DNA of 64,000 bases from JACKHO01 sp041398745 (GCA_041398745.1 JAWKUB010000003.1:248001-312000); one strand, 5' to 3'. Positions 35,001 through 45,603 are shown, counted from the stretch's first letter. Program-made: numbers and translations. Notes: a model not told the origin generated them from the letters alone.

Positions 35001-38000
35001 CTACAGTGAATCGAGTATTTCCTGACGACGTACTTCAATCGGATAGCTGTAATACTGTCGCACATCAGCTGCCTCGGACTTCTGTGCTTCCAGCTCTTCC
35101 ATACCTTGCGGCTTCATACCGGTGATTTTCTGCATCCGACTGACGAGCTGATTCCGGAGCACCTGCTGATTTCGGTAGTCTGTGTCCAGCTTGTTGTACG
35201 TCTGTGCCCATGCGTTGTTGACGATTGCCAAATCGTTATTGCGAGCATTTATTCGCACTGACAGCTGGTTGTACTCCAGCAGCAACTCCCCGTGGAGATT
35301 CTCCAGGCGAAACATTTCCGCTGTGATTTGCCGTTCCTGTTCCGCGGCATTCAAATCAAACCCTTGAAAAAAGACGCGTTGCGTCTTCTGCTTGAGCGGA
35401 CCGACGGGAATAATGGCTCCGCCTCCATTGGGGAAGAGAGGGTCACCAAATTCTTGAGGGTCCAGTCCTGGCGGATTATTGAGTCCAGGGAAACCTCCCC
35501 CACCACCGTTCGGTGGCTGCATACCGCCGCCACCGTTAGGAATGATTGGTTGCTGGGGTTGGAATCCACCATTCAGTCCGCCTTCCCCTTGCTGCGGGAG
35601 AGGTTGGTTGAGAAGGTTGCAAAGCTGTCTTTCCAGGTTAGCGTACTGGTCTTCGATTTCCTTACCTCGCCGTGAGAGAGCATCTCGCTGCTGAATGAGC
35701 TGCCCTAACTCGCCTTCGATTTCACCATACCTTTTATTTGCCTTTTGAAGTCCATCTGTGTGCAAACGTTCCAGTTCTTGAAGACGCTGCTCACAAGTCG
35801 CCAACTGCGTTTTCAGGTCGGCCAGCTGTTCAGCCTTCTCGGCACTGAGTTGTCGTTCTGCTTCGGCTAATTGAGCGTCGATACCCTGTTCCATTTGCTG
35901 ATGTCCGTTCAACACGGAATCGCGTCCGCGGGCGTACTCTTGAGCCAGGGCAGCACACAGCGTTGCTTCGATTTGAGCATCGAACTGCATGTTAAAGCCC
36001 CGGGCTTTGTCTTGTTTTGGCCCGAGCATCATGCCCGAACCAATTCCCATGAGATATGCAGTTTCATCGCCGCAAATGGTAGGTTCTGTTGCGTATACCG
36101 TTGTGGCCAGCGTTTGCAAATCGGTCGTTACCTCCTGATAGCGACTCAGGAGCAGGTGCACCCAGATTTGAGCTTCGCTGGTTCGATCGGCGAATTGTTC
36201 GCAAAGTTCGGGCGCGAAGACTTCCGACGAACCGCGATTCACTCGCGCGAGCAACTGGTGAGCATCGATGAGTTTCTCGTTGTGTATGTGAACCAGAGAC
36301 ATGGCCAAATCAACCATGACGTAGTCAGGTGCGAGGGCCTTCGCTTTTGTGTATCCCGCCACCGCGGCTTGTTTTGCCTCGGCGGTGTTTCCCCAGCCAT
36401 CGACGAGTATCTGTCGAATCGCAGCCGCGAACTCCGGGTTGCGTTTGCGAAGAATAACCTGAATCGATGGAGTCGCTTCCGTAACTTGCACCAGCTGTTG
36501 AGCACGCTGGTAATCGGCCGATTCGACGAGAATTTCATATTGACCAGTTGGAACTCCGGTCCAACTGAAGGCTCCGTCCGCCCCCGAAATCAACGGTCGT
36601 ACAGATGCGGGTAACCCCTGATTGCCAAGTGATCGCAACGAAACTGTTGCCTCGGCGACAGGCAACGTCGCACCGTCGGTAGTCGTTCCCACGACTCGTC
36701 CGGAGAGCGGATAGACTTTCATTTCCCCTTTGGCGAAGACTTGAAATGAAATCGTTGAGGTCGGTTCAATGATTTGGATGACCCGTCCCTGCGGTTCAAT
36801 TCCGCTGCCACTGAGCAGGACGTTGTACGTTCCGGTTCCGGAATTCAGTTCAATGTGTGCTTGTCCTGCCGCGTCACTCTTGCAACTTGCGGCGTCTTTC
36901 AGCGACTGACTGAGGTCGCGATTCACAAATCGAATGTCTACATCGCCTTGAGGCTGTTCGCTGGAATTCAGGACGAGCAGGTCAATTTGAGGAACGAGAG
37001 GCGCCAGTCCCACTTCAAACACCGTCGGAAGACCTGCCTGGACAGAGCGCACCTGCTCGGTACCAAACAGGACCGTGCATCCGTCGGCGCTGGCCTTCAC
37101 CGAATACGAGCCCACAGGCAGTGGATTCTCTGGTCGCGCCAGGAACCACACCCATTGATTTCCTTCTGCCTCTATCGGAAGACCGAACTGACGATAGTCG
37201 GTTGGCTGCAATGAAATGACGGAACAACCAATCGGTTCACCCTCAGCAAACTCCTCGACCATGACGTCGTCATAGATAATTCCCTGCGGCGTTTCCTTGA
37301 GCACTTGCTTGATAACCGACTTCGTGACCATAGGTACGAGGCTGACAACGGGCGATGCCGACATCTCCCGACCGCCGGAAGCAGCTACGCCGACGAAGAC
37401 TCGAATGTCGGTCGCAAGCGGCCCATCATCTCGTTGAGTGACGGGCACTACGATATCTTGTTCGATCAACTCTCCTTCAGGCACCAGGATTTCACCAGGC
37501 ATTCTCCACGGCTGCATTCCGGGCAGCTTCACCGTGGCCGTCCACCGCCCCGGAAGAAGTTCCACTTCAAAGCAACCACCGGGAACCGCTCCGTGAAGGA
37601 TTTGTCCCGTCTCCACATGCTTCAACGAGAGTAATGCATTCTCGACGAACGGCGGATCGTCCGATTCCGCGATCGCCTCTGCACTGGTCTCGTGCAAAAT
37701 GCATCCCGCGAGCATGCCGGGTTGTGATGGCATCCACTTGGGATGGACTGTCATCGCCAGTTCGTGAAGTTGGCCTGCCACCAGGACAACACGTTTGCTC
37801 GACGCCTCTCGGTATCCGTTCCCGCAATTTGCGATGGCGATGCACGCCGATTCCACATCGAGTTGCTTTCTTGGTCGGGCCAGAAACAGCGTTGATTCCT
37901 CTGTCTTTGTCCCCGGTATCTCACTGACGGCGCCAGCAACATACTGAGTATTCTCACCTTTCGTCACGACAAACTGCACCTCTGGTGCTGGAGTTGTCCC

Positions 38001-40538
38001 ATCAATTGCAATGACCTCGACGACGGCAACAAGTCCAGAATTGGAGTTGCCATTGGCCGGAATTTCAAAGTCATAGGTTGCTTCTGGTGAATCTCCCACG
38101 GAAATTGCGTCCGAGATGAGAAGCGTGCCTGCCGCGTCAAAAACTCCGGCGATCCAGGTCCCTGGTGTCAACTCGGCGAGGTAGTTCCCATCGGCAGCCG
38201 GCGCTGTCACTTCGTCTCCCTGTTGCATCGGCAAGAAAGCCACCGTACTGTCCGAACGCAGAACGCGGTTGCCCGTTTGCTCAACAAGATACACGCCACC
38301 TTGCAACTTGGTCTTCTTATCGGTTGGTGCTGAGTCACTACGTAGTGTCAGGAAAACAGAAGAGAAAGATTCGGGGATGACCGTAGCGGGCTGTTCGGCA
38401 GGAACGTAGCCATCGAGATTGGCACGGACCTGATAGCTGCCTGGTTCCAGTGGTTGCTTACTCACGGCTTCGAACCAGTCCCAATGGCTCCGAGCACTGC
38501 TAGCACCGCCCCCTGGCGATTGATTTCGATTAATGCGGCGTACTGAGGCGACAACTTCGGAACCGTTACCACTGAAAGTTACTGAAGGCAGTTCGCTTTG
38601 AACGCCCGTCCAGCTTCGTTGCACGGATACGATGGTAGACAACGAGGAAGGCAATGGGCGTGAAACGAGATAGGTCTTGGGGTTTTCACCGGCCGCAACA
38701 AGGCATCCTGTGGCTGCGACAGCGTCGTAGCCTGCGACGTTGGGAACTCCCCACCAAAGTCCCTGGGCGAGATCCACCATGAGACGACCACTCTCGTCAA
38801 ACTCGACGGTTAGCGGGGCAAGGTTTCCTTCGTCGGACCAGAGGTGCAGTCTGCCCGGGCCCACTGGTTCGCCCAGCTCAGTTGTAATTTGAGCGATGAG
38901 TGTCCCGACATCGGACGACGGCGCATTCAGATGCAGATGGAAGGATAGATAACTGTCTTCGGCGATGCGGTGCGGCCTGGATTCATCCCGCATTTCATCT
39001 ATCGCAGCTTCCACTCTCCAAACTCCTGAGGGAAGAGCTTCCATTGGTACGGCGATGAACCAATTCCACACGGTGTCCGCTGGATCTAGTCCCAGTTCGG
39101 TCATTTCATCTGGCTCCAGTCGCTTTGTCATGGCATCGACCGCAGACGACTGACTGAGGAACTTCACTTGTGGCGTATTTGTCGAACCTTCTGCGAGAAC
39201 GGCAATGAGTGCTTCGACCAATTGCTCGCCATCATTGGGTGTAGCATTTGGTGAAGAAAGGATCTCAAAATTCTGAGACGTGTCCTGGTTTGCAGTGATG
39301 GAAACAAAGGCCGGTCGATTCACCGAATGCTCTCCATCGGTCGCTGTTCCCCACCATTTCCCTGAGGCCAGGTGCGTGACGTACTTGCCATTCTCGTCGG
39401 CGACAACCCGCACTGTTTCCTCGGAGTCCTGCGAAGCAAACTCAATGATAGCCCCGGCCGCAGGTTTTGCCTCTTCGTCACCCGTTGCTCTCGTTGAGAC
39501 CAATCCACTCACTGTGGCGACATCACTTTCAGGACGGAACGTCAACTGAAATGTCACGGTGCCTTCGCCAACTGGCTGGGTCGCTGTGGAACTGTCGAAG
39601 TATCCTTCACAGGAACCGGTGACCGCGTAGTTGCCTGGCGTCAGTGCTGCTGACGGTTTGGCCAGGAACCAATGCCAACTGCTCTGAGAATCGTCCGCTC
39701 GTGGTGCCTTTTCTAATATTGCTGGCACCGTGTTCGTACCGTCGGTGAAACTGACCTCTGGTGTGGCGACGTCTCCTTGCTGCTTGACAACTGCGACGAG
39801 CGCAGTGACCGAACTCTCCGAAGAGTCGGAGGGAATAACAATTTCCTGCTCAATCGTCTCGCCAGCCTTAACGTCAAAAACAGTGTTGATTGGGGCGAGG
39901 CCCGGTACATTGACTGCGACTTGCCACTTCCCGGCCTCCAGTGAAGTTTCGAAGGCCCCGCTCAGAGGATCGGCCTGAGAAATGATTTGCCGCTTTTCGC
40001 CCCGGGTTGCCAGAATCGAGGCGTCGGTCCGTCGGAACCGCCCGGTTTCGCTTTCTTCGAATACGTGAGCAATGACCTTTCCCGGCGCTGGTTGCCCGGA
40101 CCTCCCAGCGAGCACAAAATCGAGAATGTGAATGCCCTTGTCTTCGGCGACTTGAATTTGTTCTTTCAACGCCGGTGCAGTCGGTGAGGTGACGCTTAAC
40201 TGAAACGCGCCGACACCAATTCCGTGGAATACATAGTAGCCGTCTTCGCCGGTGACCACTTTTCCCAGGACACGATCATCAAGTGAAACGAGTTCGACTG
40301 TGGCGCCATTTGCAAGGTCGACGAGATCCTCTTGCTCAACATAAATGTGGCCGCTCAATGTGCCACGAACCGGCGCGACTGCTGCACCGACATCGTTCGC
40401 ATCTAAGTCTTCTGTTGGTACAGTGGGGGAATTGGCGGACTCACTAATGAAAGGCTCATCTGCTGGGGCTTGCGCACGACATGGAACAGTCATGAGCAAG
40501 CCGATGAGCAGAGCGGCGGCAATGAGTTGCGTTTTCAT
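35001..40538 (-). CDS. Giant secreted protein with five repeats of a ~200-residue carboxypeptidase-regulatory-like module
   Basis: This 1845-residue protein has a signal peptide (MKTQLIAAALLIGLLMTVPC). A CarboxypepD_reg-like fold opens it (LSGHIYVEQEDLVDLANGAT, then GEDGYYVFHGIGVGAFQLSV). Five modules then recur, marked by SSWHWFLAKP near residue 287, VWNWFIAVP near 489, SHWDWFEAV near 687, a degenerate TLFLARP near 886 and QWVWFLARP near 1129. Each is followed by LxPGxYxV-type residues, and strands like DENGKYVTHLASGKWWG lie between. A further regulatory-like domain lies near 1280-1370. A helical, TPR-like part (1380-1520), a coiled coil (1560-1680), a Gly/Pro/Gln-rich segment and another helical stretch end the protein. 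It is third in an operon with a sigma and anti-sigma factor. A surface or sensory role is inferred. Confidence 0.9.
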   Translation of the reverse strand: MKTQLIAAALLIGLLMTVPCRAQAPADEPFISESANSPTVPTEDLDANDVGAAVAPVRGTLSGHIYVEQEDLVDLANGATVELVSLDDRVLGKVVTGEDGYYVFHGIGVGAFQLSVTSPTAPALKEQIQVAEDKGIHILDFVLAGRSGQPAPGKVIAHVFEESETGRFRRTDASILATRGEKRQIISQADPLSGAFETSLEAGKWQVAVNVPGLAPINTVFDVKAGETIEQEIVIPSDSSESSVTALVAVVKQQGDVATPEVSFTDGTNTVPAILEKAPRADDSQSSWHWFLAKPSAALTPGNYAVTGSCEGYFDSSTATQPVGEGTVTFQLTFRPESDVATVSGLVSTRATGDEEAKPAAGAIIEFASQDSEETVRVVADENGKYVTHLASGKWWGTATDGEHSVNRPAFVSITANQDTSQNFEILSSPNATPNDGEQLVEALIAVLAEGSTNTPQVKFLSQSSAVDAMTKRLEPDEMTELGLDPADTVWNWFIAVPMEALPSGVWRVEAAIDEMRDESRPHRIAEDSYLSFHLHLNAPSSDVGTLIAQITTELGEPVGPGRLHLWSDEGNLAPLTVEFDESGRLMVDLAQGLWWGVPNVAGYDAVAATGCLVAAGENPKTYLVSRPLPSSLSTIVSVQRSWTGVQSELPSVTFSGNGSEVVASVRRINRNQSPGGGASSARSHWDWFEAVSKQPLEPGSYQVRANLDGYVPAEQPATVIPESFSSVFLTLRSDSAPTDKKTKLQGGVYLVEQTGNRVLRSDSTVAFLPMQQGDEVTAPAADGNYLAELTPGTWIAGVFDAAGTLLISDAISVGDSPEATYDFEIPANGNSNSGLVAVVEVIAIDGTTPAPEVQFVVTKGENTQYVAGAVSEIPGTKTEESTLFLARPRKQLDVESACIAIANCGNGYREASSKRVVLVAGQLHELAMTVHPKWMPSQPGMLAGCILHETSAEAIAESDDPPFVENALLSLKHVETGQILHGAVPGGCFEVELLPGRWTATVKLPGMQPWRMPGEILVPEGELIEQDIVVPVTQRDDGPLATDIRVFVGVAASGGREMSASPVVSLVPMVTKSVIKQVLKETPQGIIYDDVMVEEFAEGEPIGCSVISLQPTDYRQFGLPIEAEGNQWVWFLARPENPLPVGSYSVKASADGCTVLFGTEQVRSVQAGLPTVFEVGLAPLVPQIDLLVLNSSEQPQGDVDIRFVNRDLSQSLKDAASCKSDAAGQAHIELNSGTGTYNVLLSGSGIEPQGRVIQIIEPTSTISFQVFAKGEMKVYPLSGRVVGTTTDGATLPVAEATVSLRSLGNQGLPASVRPLISGADGAFSWTGVPTGQYEILVESADYQRAQQLVQVTEATPSIQVILRKRNPEFAAAIRQILVDGWGNTAEAKQAAVAGYTKAKALAPDYVMVDLAMSLVHIHNEKLIDAHQLLARVNRGSSEVFAPELCEQFADRTSEAQIWVHLLLSRYQEVTTDLQTLATTVYATEPTICGDETAYLMGIGSGMMLGPKQDKARGFNMQFDAQIEATLCAALAQEYARGRDSVLNGHQQMEQGIDAQLAEAERQLSAEKAEQLADLKTQLATCEQRLQELERLHTDGLQKANKRYGEIEGELGQLIQQRDALSRRGKEIEDQYANLERQLCNLLNQPLPQQGEGGLNGGFQPQQPIIPNGGGGMQPPNGGGGGFPGLNNPPGLDPQEFGDPLFPNGGGAIIPVGPLKQKTQRVFFQGFDLNAAEQERQITAEMFRLENLHGELLLEYNQLSVRINARNNDLAIVNNAWAQTYNKLDTDYRNQQVLRNQLVSRMQKITGMKPQGMEELEAQKSEAADVRQYYSYPIEVRRQEILDSL

Positions 40539-40588
40539 GAGATCAATACATCCATCGAGAATATGGGAACTTGAGGAGTACGCTGTGC

Positions 40589-43500
40589 CTATTGTGGCAC
40601 AATTCGGACTCCAAACAGTCCGACCGATTCATTGTTGAGTGGTGCCGTTGCTGGGTTGGCAAGAAGGCCGTTTCGCAACCTGACGAAAAACAGCGCCGTG
40701 ACATTCATGGGAATGGCGGGTGCCGAAGGGACTCCAGTTGCCGGAGTCATAAAAGTGAGATTGTAATTTGGGGCAAGAGTGGCGTTGTAAGTTGTACCAG
40801 GTGTGTTGAAGTTGATGGGGACGCGTATCAACCCCTGTGGTGCCGGTGAACCAGTTCCGGTGAGCTTACGAAATGTGAGGGGACCGTTGCTCGATATTCG
40901 CATCCATTCGAGATTGCCATCATTTGGGGTCGACTGAAGAAGGTGCGGCGTAAGGACAGGGCTGCTGACAATGACCACCACTCCGACGACCGCTCGTGCT
41001 GGTGCTGACTGGCCGTTGATGAAGCCCACATTCGCCAGTAACTGCATGTTCTGCGTCATGATGACGTTTCTCGCGTCGTACCGGACGCAGACGAACTCGC
41101 CACTGTTCGCAGGATTGATCGCCACATTGTGCGCAAGCTGAAATGGCGGTGTCGTCGCCCCGAATGCATCCATCCGCAGTCCGTTGTGGCTGTTCTGAAC
41201 GTTGGTCAATTGAAATGCCGCGGTTCCGCCAGCCGATGCCGAGACATTTCGAAATGGAATCCATGGTCCATTGAAGCCAGTACCACTGTTGTTCTGAAAT
41301 CCTGGAATCGTTCCCGTCGCACCGGGCGGAACAACGACTGGTCCTGGCACCAGCCGAATTTGATTGGCTGGCGTCAGTTTGCGCGTAGCAAGAGGTAGGA
41401 TTGGTCCAGTCTGTGCGACACCTAATGTATTTCCACTCGCGTCCTTTGCCCTTACCAGCGGCTGCACCCAGAGTTGTCCCAAGGTGGCCGGCGTTGTGAT
41501 GACCGACGTCAAAGGCGTGATGTTAGGCGTAACGGTGGCTTGGGTCGTCGTAGCTCGAGATACCTGTCCCACAGGAGTACTGACGAAGCTTCGAGATTGA
41601 TGCGGAATAATCGGATTCAGTGTCACTTCATAATGGCTTACTGCCGTGGTTGTGCCGCTGACGTTCCAGGTCACGGTGACGGGCCGGGTGTCAACAACGA
41701 TTCCATTCGCGGCCCGGAACCGCACATTCGAAATGACTGGATTGCCTTTCGTTGCAGTCACACTCGCCGCCGATGTCGTCGTCGAGCGTCCACCAGTAGT
41801 ACCGCTGCGTCCACCAGCAGCGCGCGCCAGCTGTTGGCGCTGCAGCAATCCACGAATGAGCTGAGAGAGCAGGCGTTCCAGGGGAGTGGTCCGTGGTGGC
41901 ACGAGCGCTGTCACAGGACGAGGCGCCCCTGGGACAATTGGCGGCGGCCCACTGACTCCCAGCCCAGGCAGTCCCCCAACGGCAACAACTGGCCGCAAGG
42001 GTTTGCTTGCGGGTAATCCCGACAGTCCCGCAAGCGTTGGCGTATCACCAGAATTCAACTCATTTGACGGAGCAGGGGGTTCCGGAGTCAGTTTCGGCTT
42101 CGTTACGTCCTCGGTAGCAGAGCCAGGACTCTCGCTTGCTCCAATGTCCGCTGTCGCGACTTCCATGCCGGGTCGCCAGAGGACCACTTCACGATCATTT
42201 GGGGTATTTACAATGACTCGGCCCAAGTCGTCACGGTGGGCCGGGGGAATTAGCCGAAATTCCTCCAAATTCTTGCGATCAACCGTACTGGTTTCACTGT
42301 CGTAAATGACATCGCCAGCTACTTCAAGAATGACGCGCTGTAACTGGGCCCGGTCAGGCGTAACGTCGAAGTTGTCGTCGGAGGCAATCATCCCCAGTCC
42401 CATGGCATTCAACTCTCCCTCAAGCGGGCCCAGTTGAGGTTGAACTTCGAACTCCTGAATTAAAGGATTACTGTTGAGCGGTTGAGAAACCGACGTGACA
42501 GGGAACTTTCGATTCCCCAAACGAAGATACAGCGCGTTGTGAGTTCCCGCGTCCGGCGCAGTCGTCGACATGAGCTTGACGACAAATTTCGCGATTGGCG
42601 ACGACACTCCAGCACCAGGTATGAGCTTAGAAGAATCTTCCAAGAACCAGTTGTGCGTACCGGCGAGTCGTCCAGCCAGTTCAATCATTGGCTTTGAGTA
42701 TTCCGCAAGTTCTGTCTTCTTATCGAGCAGAGAGAGTTCGTCGTCACCTCCGACGCCACCGAGACTAACGTACGTCTGAAGTGTTTCGACGTCTGACTCA
42801 AGTTCCTGAAGTTTCGGCAGCAGCTCTTCAAGTTGGATTCGATCTGCCGCGTGCGACTCTCCAACATTCACGTCGACATTGCCGTGCGCGGCAAACAGTT
42901 CACCGTTGATGTCGATCCGATATCCCCGGAGCACCCAATCGGTCTCGCCAATTGACGCGAATCCAATCTGCCGAATGTCACCCACCTGCAATCCGTCGAA
43001 CAGTGCAGCGTTGTTCTTCAGTTCGTCGAGACCGTCCTCTTCCGGGTTCGCGTCGAATTGAAATGTGACGGTTTCGCCTGGTTCAACAATTGTGTTCCCG
43101 TCAGTCAGCGAACTCGTCTGGGGAAACGCAGCGACCGTGGGACTGCGAAGATGCGTTCCCAGCGGATAAAGCCGCAGGGGGAAGCCGATGCCAAAATGCA
43201 AATCAACCGCTTCGGCGAGCTGATCACCCTCATCACCCACTTCCAACGTGACCCGGACAGACTCAATGACCGTACTCGGTGCGAGCGAGCCAACGGTCAG
43301 ACCTGGCGTTATCTGACCGTCCGGAGTTTCTGTATTCTCCGTAACTGCGGGTGTGTTTTCATCAACGGGAGAAGGTGTCGGATTCGGAACCTCGGGGCGA
43401 TTAAAAAAGCTCGCGGCAAACGCAAGTGCCCCAAGAACTCCCGCAGCGACGAGTGCCTTTGTTCCCCAGCCGGAGGACTTTGGTTTGGCTGGAGCGGGTT

Positions 43501-43870
43501 TTGGAGACGGCGGATTCGGGGATGCAGGCGCCGCGGGTTTGGCGGACGGCTTCGAAGACTCGCCAGCAGTTGCAGGAGGTTTGGCAGCGGGAGCACCGTT
43601 TGCTTGTGGTCCTAAGACTTGCTGCCGAACAGCGTTCAGAATGGCCTTCGACTCGGGGCCATCGGCCAGTGGGTCGGTAGTCGCTGGCTCCTTCAATTGC
43701 GCGGAGAGTCCGATAGGATTCGACTCCAGCGACTGAACTTTCGATTCGCACTTAGGACAACCTGCAAGGTGGTCCGCAATAATCCCGTCCGCCTCTTCGT
43801 TGAGCACTCCGTCAACATAAGCGCGGAGTTGATTGTCCGTCGGACAGGATGCCAGTTGTTTGTCAGACAT
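40589..43870 (-). CDS. Transmembrane zinc-finger anti-sigma factor with large extracytoplasmic region
   Basis: I use the ATG at 43868-43870; the frame opens 5 codons earlier. The 1093-residue protein starts with a zinc-binding anti-sigma motif (H34-x3-C38-x2-C41, in ADHLAGCPKCESK). A Pro/Ala/Lys-rich linker and one membrane helix near residues 138-156 (ALVAAGVLGALAFAASFFN) follow. The remaining 930 residues would be outside the membrane: a beta-rich first part (TIVEPGETVTFQFDANPEED), a coiled-coil-like region, a Pro/Gly-rich linker, an Fn3-like domain (NVRFRAANGIVVDTRPVTVT) and further beta structure. It follows the sigma gene by 62 bp and should hold that sigma factor at the membrane. Confidence 0.85.
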   Translation of the reverse strand: MSDKQLASCPTDNQLRAYVDGVLNEEADGIIADHLAGCPKCESKVQSLESNPIGLSAQLKEPATTDPLADGPESKAILNAVRQQVLGPQANGAPAAKPPATAGESSKPSAKPAAPASPNPPSPKPAPAKPKSSGWGTKALVAAGVLGALAFAASFFNRPEVPNPTPSPVDENTPAVTENTETPDGQITPGLTVGSLAPSTVIESVRVTLEVGDEGDQLAEAVDLHFGIGFPLRLYPLGTHLRSPTVAAFPQTSSLTDGNTIVEPGETVTFQFDANPEEDGLDELKNNAALFDGLQVGDIRQIGFASIGETDWVLRGYRIDINGELFAAHGNVDVNVGESHAADRIQLEELLPKLQELESDVETLQTYVSLGGVGGDDELSLLDKKTELAEYSKPMIELAGRLAGTHNWFLEDSSKLIPGAGVSSPIAKFVVKLMSTTAPDAGTHNALYLRLGNRKFPVTSVSQPLNSNPLIQEFEVQPQLGPLEGELNAMGLGMIASDDNFDVTPDRAQLQRVILEVAGDVIYDSETSTVDRKNLEEFRLIPPAHRDDLGRVIVNTPNDREVVLWRPGMEVATADIGASESPGSATEDVTKPKLTPEPPAPSNELNSGDTPTLAGLSGLPASKPLRPVVAVGGLPGLGVSGPPPIVPGAPRPVTALVPPRTTPLERLLSQLIRGLLQRQQLARAAGGRSGTTGGRSTTTSAASVTATKGNPVISNVRFRAANGIVVDTRPVTVTWNVSGTTTAVSHYEVTLNPIIPHQSRSFVSTPVGQVSRATTTQATVTPNITPLTSVITTPATLGQLWVQPLVRAKDASGNTLGVAQTGPILPLATRKLTPANQIRLVPGPVVVPPGATGTIPGFQNNSGTGFNGPWIPFRNVSASAGGTAAFQLTNVQNSHNGLRMDAFGATTPPFQLAHNVAINPANSGEFVCVRYDARNVIMTQNMQLLANVGFINGQSAPARAVVGVVVIVSSPVLTPHLLQSTPNDGNLEWMRISSNGPLTFRKLTGTGSPAPQGLIRVPINFNTPGTTYNATLAPNYNLTFMTPATGVPSAPAIPMNVTALFFVRLRNGLLANPATAPLNNESVGLFGVRIVPQ

Positions 43871-43932
43871 GGTGCACAATTCCATGGCGACAGCGAATCG
43901 TCATCTTCAATTCGACTGCCTTAAGTTGTAAA

Positions 43933-44496
43933 TCAAATGTCGCCAATAATCGCGCCGTACTCTGCCCTCAACCGACGCAGTACTCGATGTTTCAGATTTC
44001 GCACGGTTCGGACCGTCACCGGCATATCCATGGCTATTGCGGTGGGCGTTCTGCTTTCGCGAAACAACTGCTTGACGACCGCCTTTTCATCACTCTTCAG
44101 TAACGTTGCGATACTGTTTACTGCTTTCCGCAGAAGTCGATTCGTGTCATCATTCACTTGGCGAGGAGCAACGTCTTCGGAGTAGCTCTCCGGAATTGAA
44201 GAAGCTGCGACGTTCGGCAAAGAAAGCGCTAAATGACGCGACTGAATCCACAACCAGTCGCGAAATGTCAAACTCCCCGATTTCGCATCGTATGACTGAA
44301 CTGTCGATGGTAGTGCCTTGATGACGCGAACGAGAAGTTTCGTTGTCGAGTCATCGTCCAGTCCCCAGCGACGAAACCATCGGACCAGGACCGCTCCGTA
44401 GAGATCAAGAATTGCGGACAACTCAGTAGATCCACTCGACCTCAATCGTTGTAGCAGACAAACTGAGGCCATGAAATCAGGCACTCCGTCGGACAT
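43933..44496 (-). CDS. ECF-type RNA polymerase sigma factor (divergent)
   Basis: This 187-residue protein has a weak sigma-2 region (ELSAILDLYGAVLVRWFRRW, then DDSTTKLLVRVIKALP, residues about 25-65) with FRDWLWIQSRHLAL following, and a sigma-4 region (LLKSDEKAVVKQLFRESRTP, then TAIAMDMPVTVRTVRNLKHR, about 130-180) with a helix-turn-helix. Sequence is more divergent than canonical ECF factors but length and order fit. It is the first gene of a three-gene operon, immediately before its presumed anti-sigma factor. Autoregulation is usual for such pairs; I could not identify a -35/-10 with confidence. Confidence 0.8.
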   Translation of the reverse strand: MSDGVPDFMASVCLLQRLRSSGSTELSAILDLYGAVLVRWFRRWGLDDDSTTKLLVRVIKALPSTVQSYDAKSGSLTFRDWLWIQSRHLALSLPNVAASSIPESYSEDVAPRQVNDDTNRLLRKAVNSIATLLKSDEKAVVKQLFRESRTPTAIAMDMPVTVRTVRNLKHRVLRRLRAEYGAIIGDI

Positions 44497-44666
44497 TTTT
44501 CATGTCGCAATAGTACGCAGTTGGGCGGTGCGGCTTGTTTCGAGCTCGCACACTGTCACAGTCTATCGCTTGGTGTATTCCATCCGCAAGCACACCAATG
44601 AGTTCGAGGCCTGCAACTAGGTATATGCAATCGAAGCAAGGGGTTCCAATCATCGGCGCGCACTAC

Positions 44667-45017
44667 TTAGTCGAACCTGAAAGAGTCTTGGAGTTGATCA
44701 TCAGTGGTGACATTCGCTTGGTGTGCGGGTGATGCGGGCTGTTCAGCCGAATGGGGGGGGCGGCGGAAAGGTTGTCGCTGGGGTGCGCTGAACGTCCGCT
44801 TCAGCCAGAACATCAGCACGTGCGCGATGGCGCGGAGGAGGTTCAGCAAATTCGAACCGGTTGCCGCCAGGGTTGCGTTCAGGGCATCGCCAATGAGAAC
44901 TTTCAGGAAGCAGCGCCCCATGCGGTGGTCGCTTTTGAGATGGCCGATTTTCGGTTCGACCGCACTGCGACGTTTGCGCCGGGGCGTTTGAGTACGTGTC
45001 AGATCCTTGCGACTCAT
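44667..45017 (-). pseudogene. C-terminal fragment of an IS5-like transposase
   Basis: The frame reads RRKRRSAVEPKIGHLKSDHR and MGRCFLKVLIGDALNATLAA, the familiar C-terminal block of IS5-group transposases (VEPxIGHLKxDHRM). The catalytic N-terminal two thirds are missing, so the listed start codon is not the original one. No inverted repeats were found around it. The region 44497-44666 upstream holds the promoter of the sigma gene and nothing else I can support. Confidence 0.75.
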
Positions 45018-45134
45018 TCCGGAGCGGTGAATGGTCAGGGCCCGTCAGCTGTTTCTTTTGGGTGTTTCGGGGTAGTGTGGTTGGGGTTAACGGATTGCAT
45101 TGGCGGTTGACCGCCTCAGAATGGAGTAAAATTG

Positions 45135-45603
45135 ATGACATCGCCCGCTCTCGGGCTGTTTGAGTTTCTCAAACAGGTTCCCGATCCTCGCGGACGCCGC
45201 TTGCGAAGCCAACTCGGAAGTTGTACGACGTCGCCATACGCTTTCGGCCATGCTGGCTACTGTGGTTTGTTCGGTGCTTTGTGGAGCACGTGGTTTTGAA
45301 GCGATTGCCCAGTGGATTCACGTGCAGGAGCCGGAGTTCCACCATCTGCTGGGCTACACACGCAGGCCGCCGACCAAGAACGCTTTTCGAGATTTACTGG
45401 CGATATTGGATGCCGAGTTGTTCGAGCAGGTCCTCGTGGACTGGACCACGACGGTTTGGCACCAGGCAGATCTGCAACCTTTTGTTTCCACGACACTGCC
45501 AGTCGAATCCATTGACGGCAAGGTGCTGTGTGGAGCGATTGCAGAACATGGTCGTGCCATTTGTTTGCTGACTCGCGTGGATCAGGCGACGGGGCGCGTG
45601 TGA
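45135..45603 (+). pseudogene. ISAs1-family transposase fragment, frameshifted and truncated
   Basis: It starts MTSPALGLFEFLKQVPDPRG at 45135, the normal beginning of ISAs1-type transposases. Reading shifts frame near 45200-45220 and continues with RRRHTLSAMLATVVCSVLCG, ARGFEAIAQWIHVQ and VESIDGKVLCGAI, where IDGK holds a catalytic Asp. The sequence ends after TRVDQATGRV at an artificial stop, losing the last two thirds. The break at about 45600 falls inside a prepilin gene on the other strand. Confidence 0.78.

Noticed and set aside
44535..44732. 65-residue plus-strand frame ending in ELIISGDIRLVCG
   Set aside because: Short, no ribosome site, no family, and it overlaps the IS5-like fragment.
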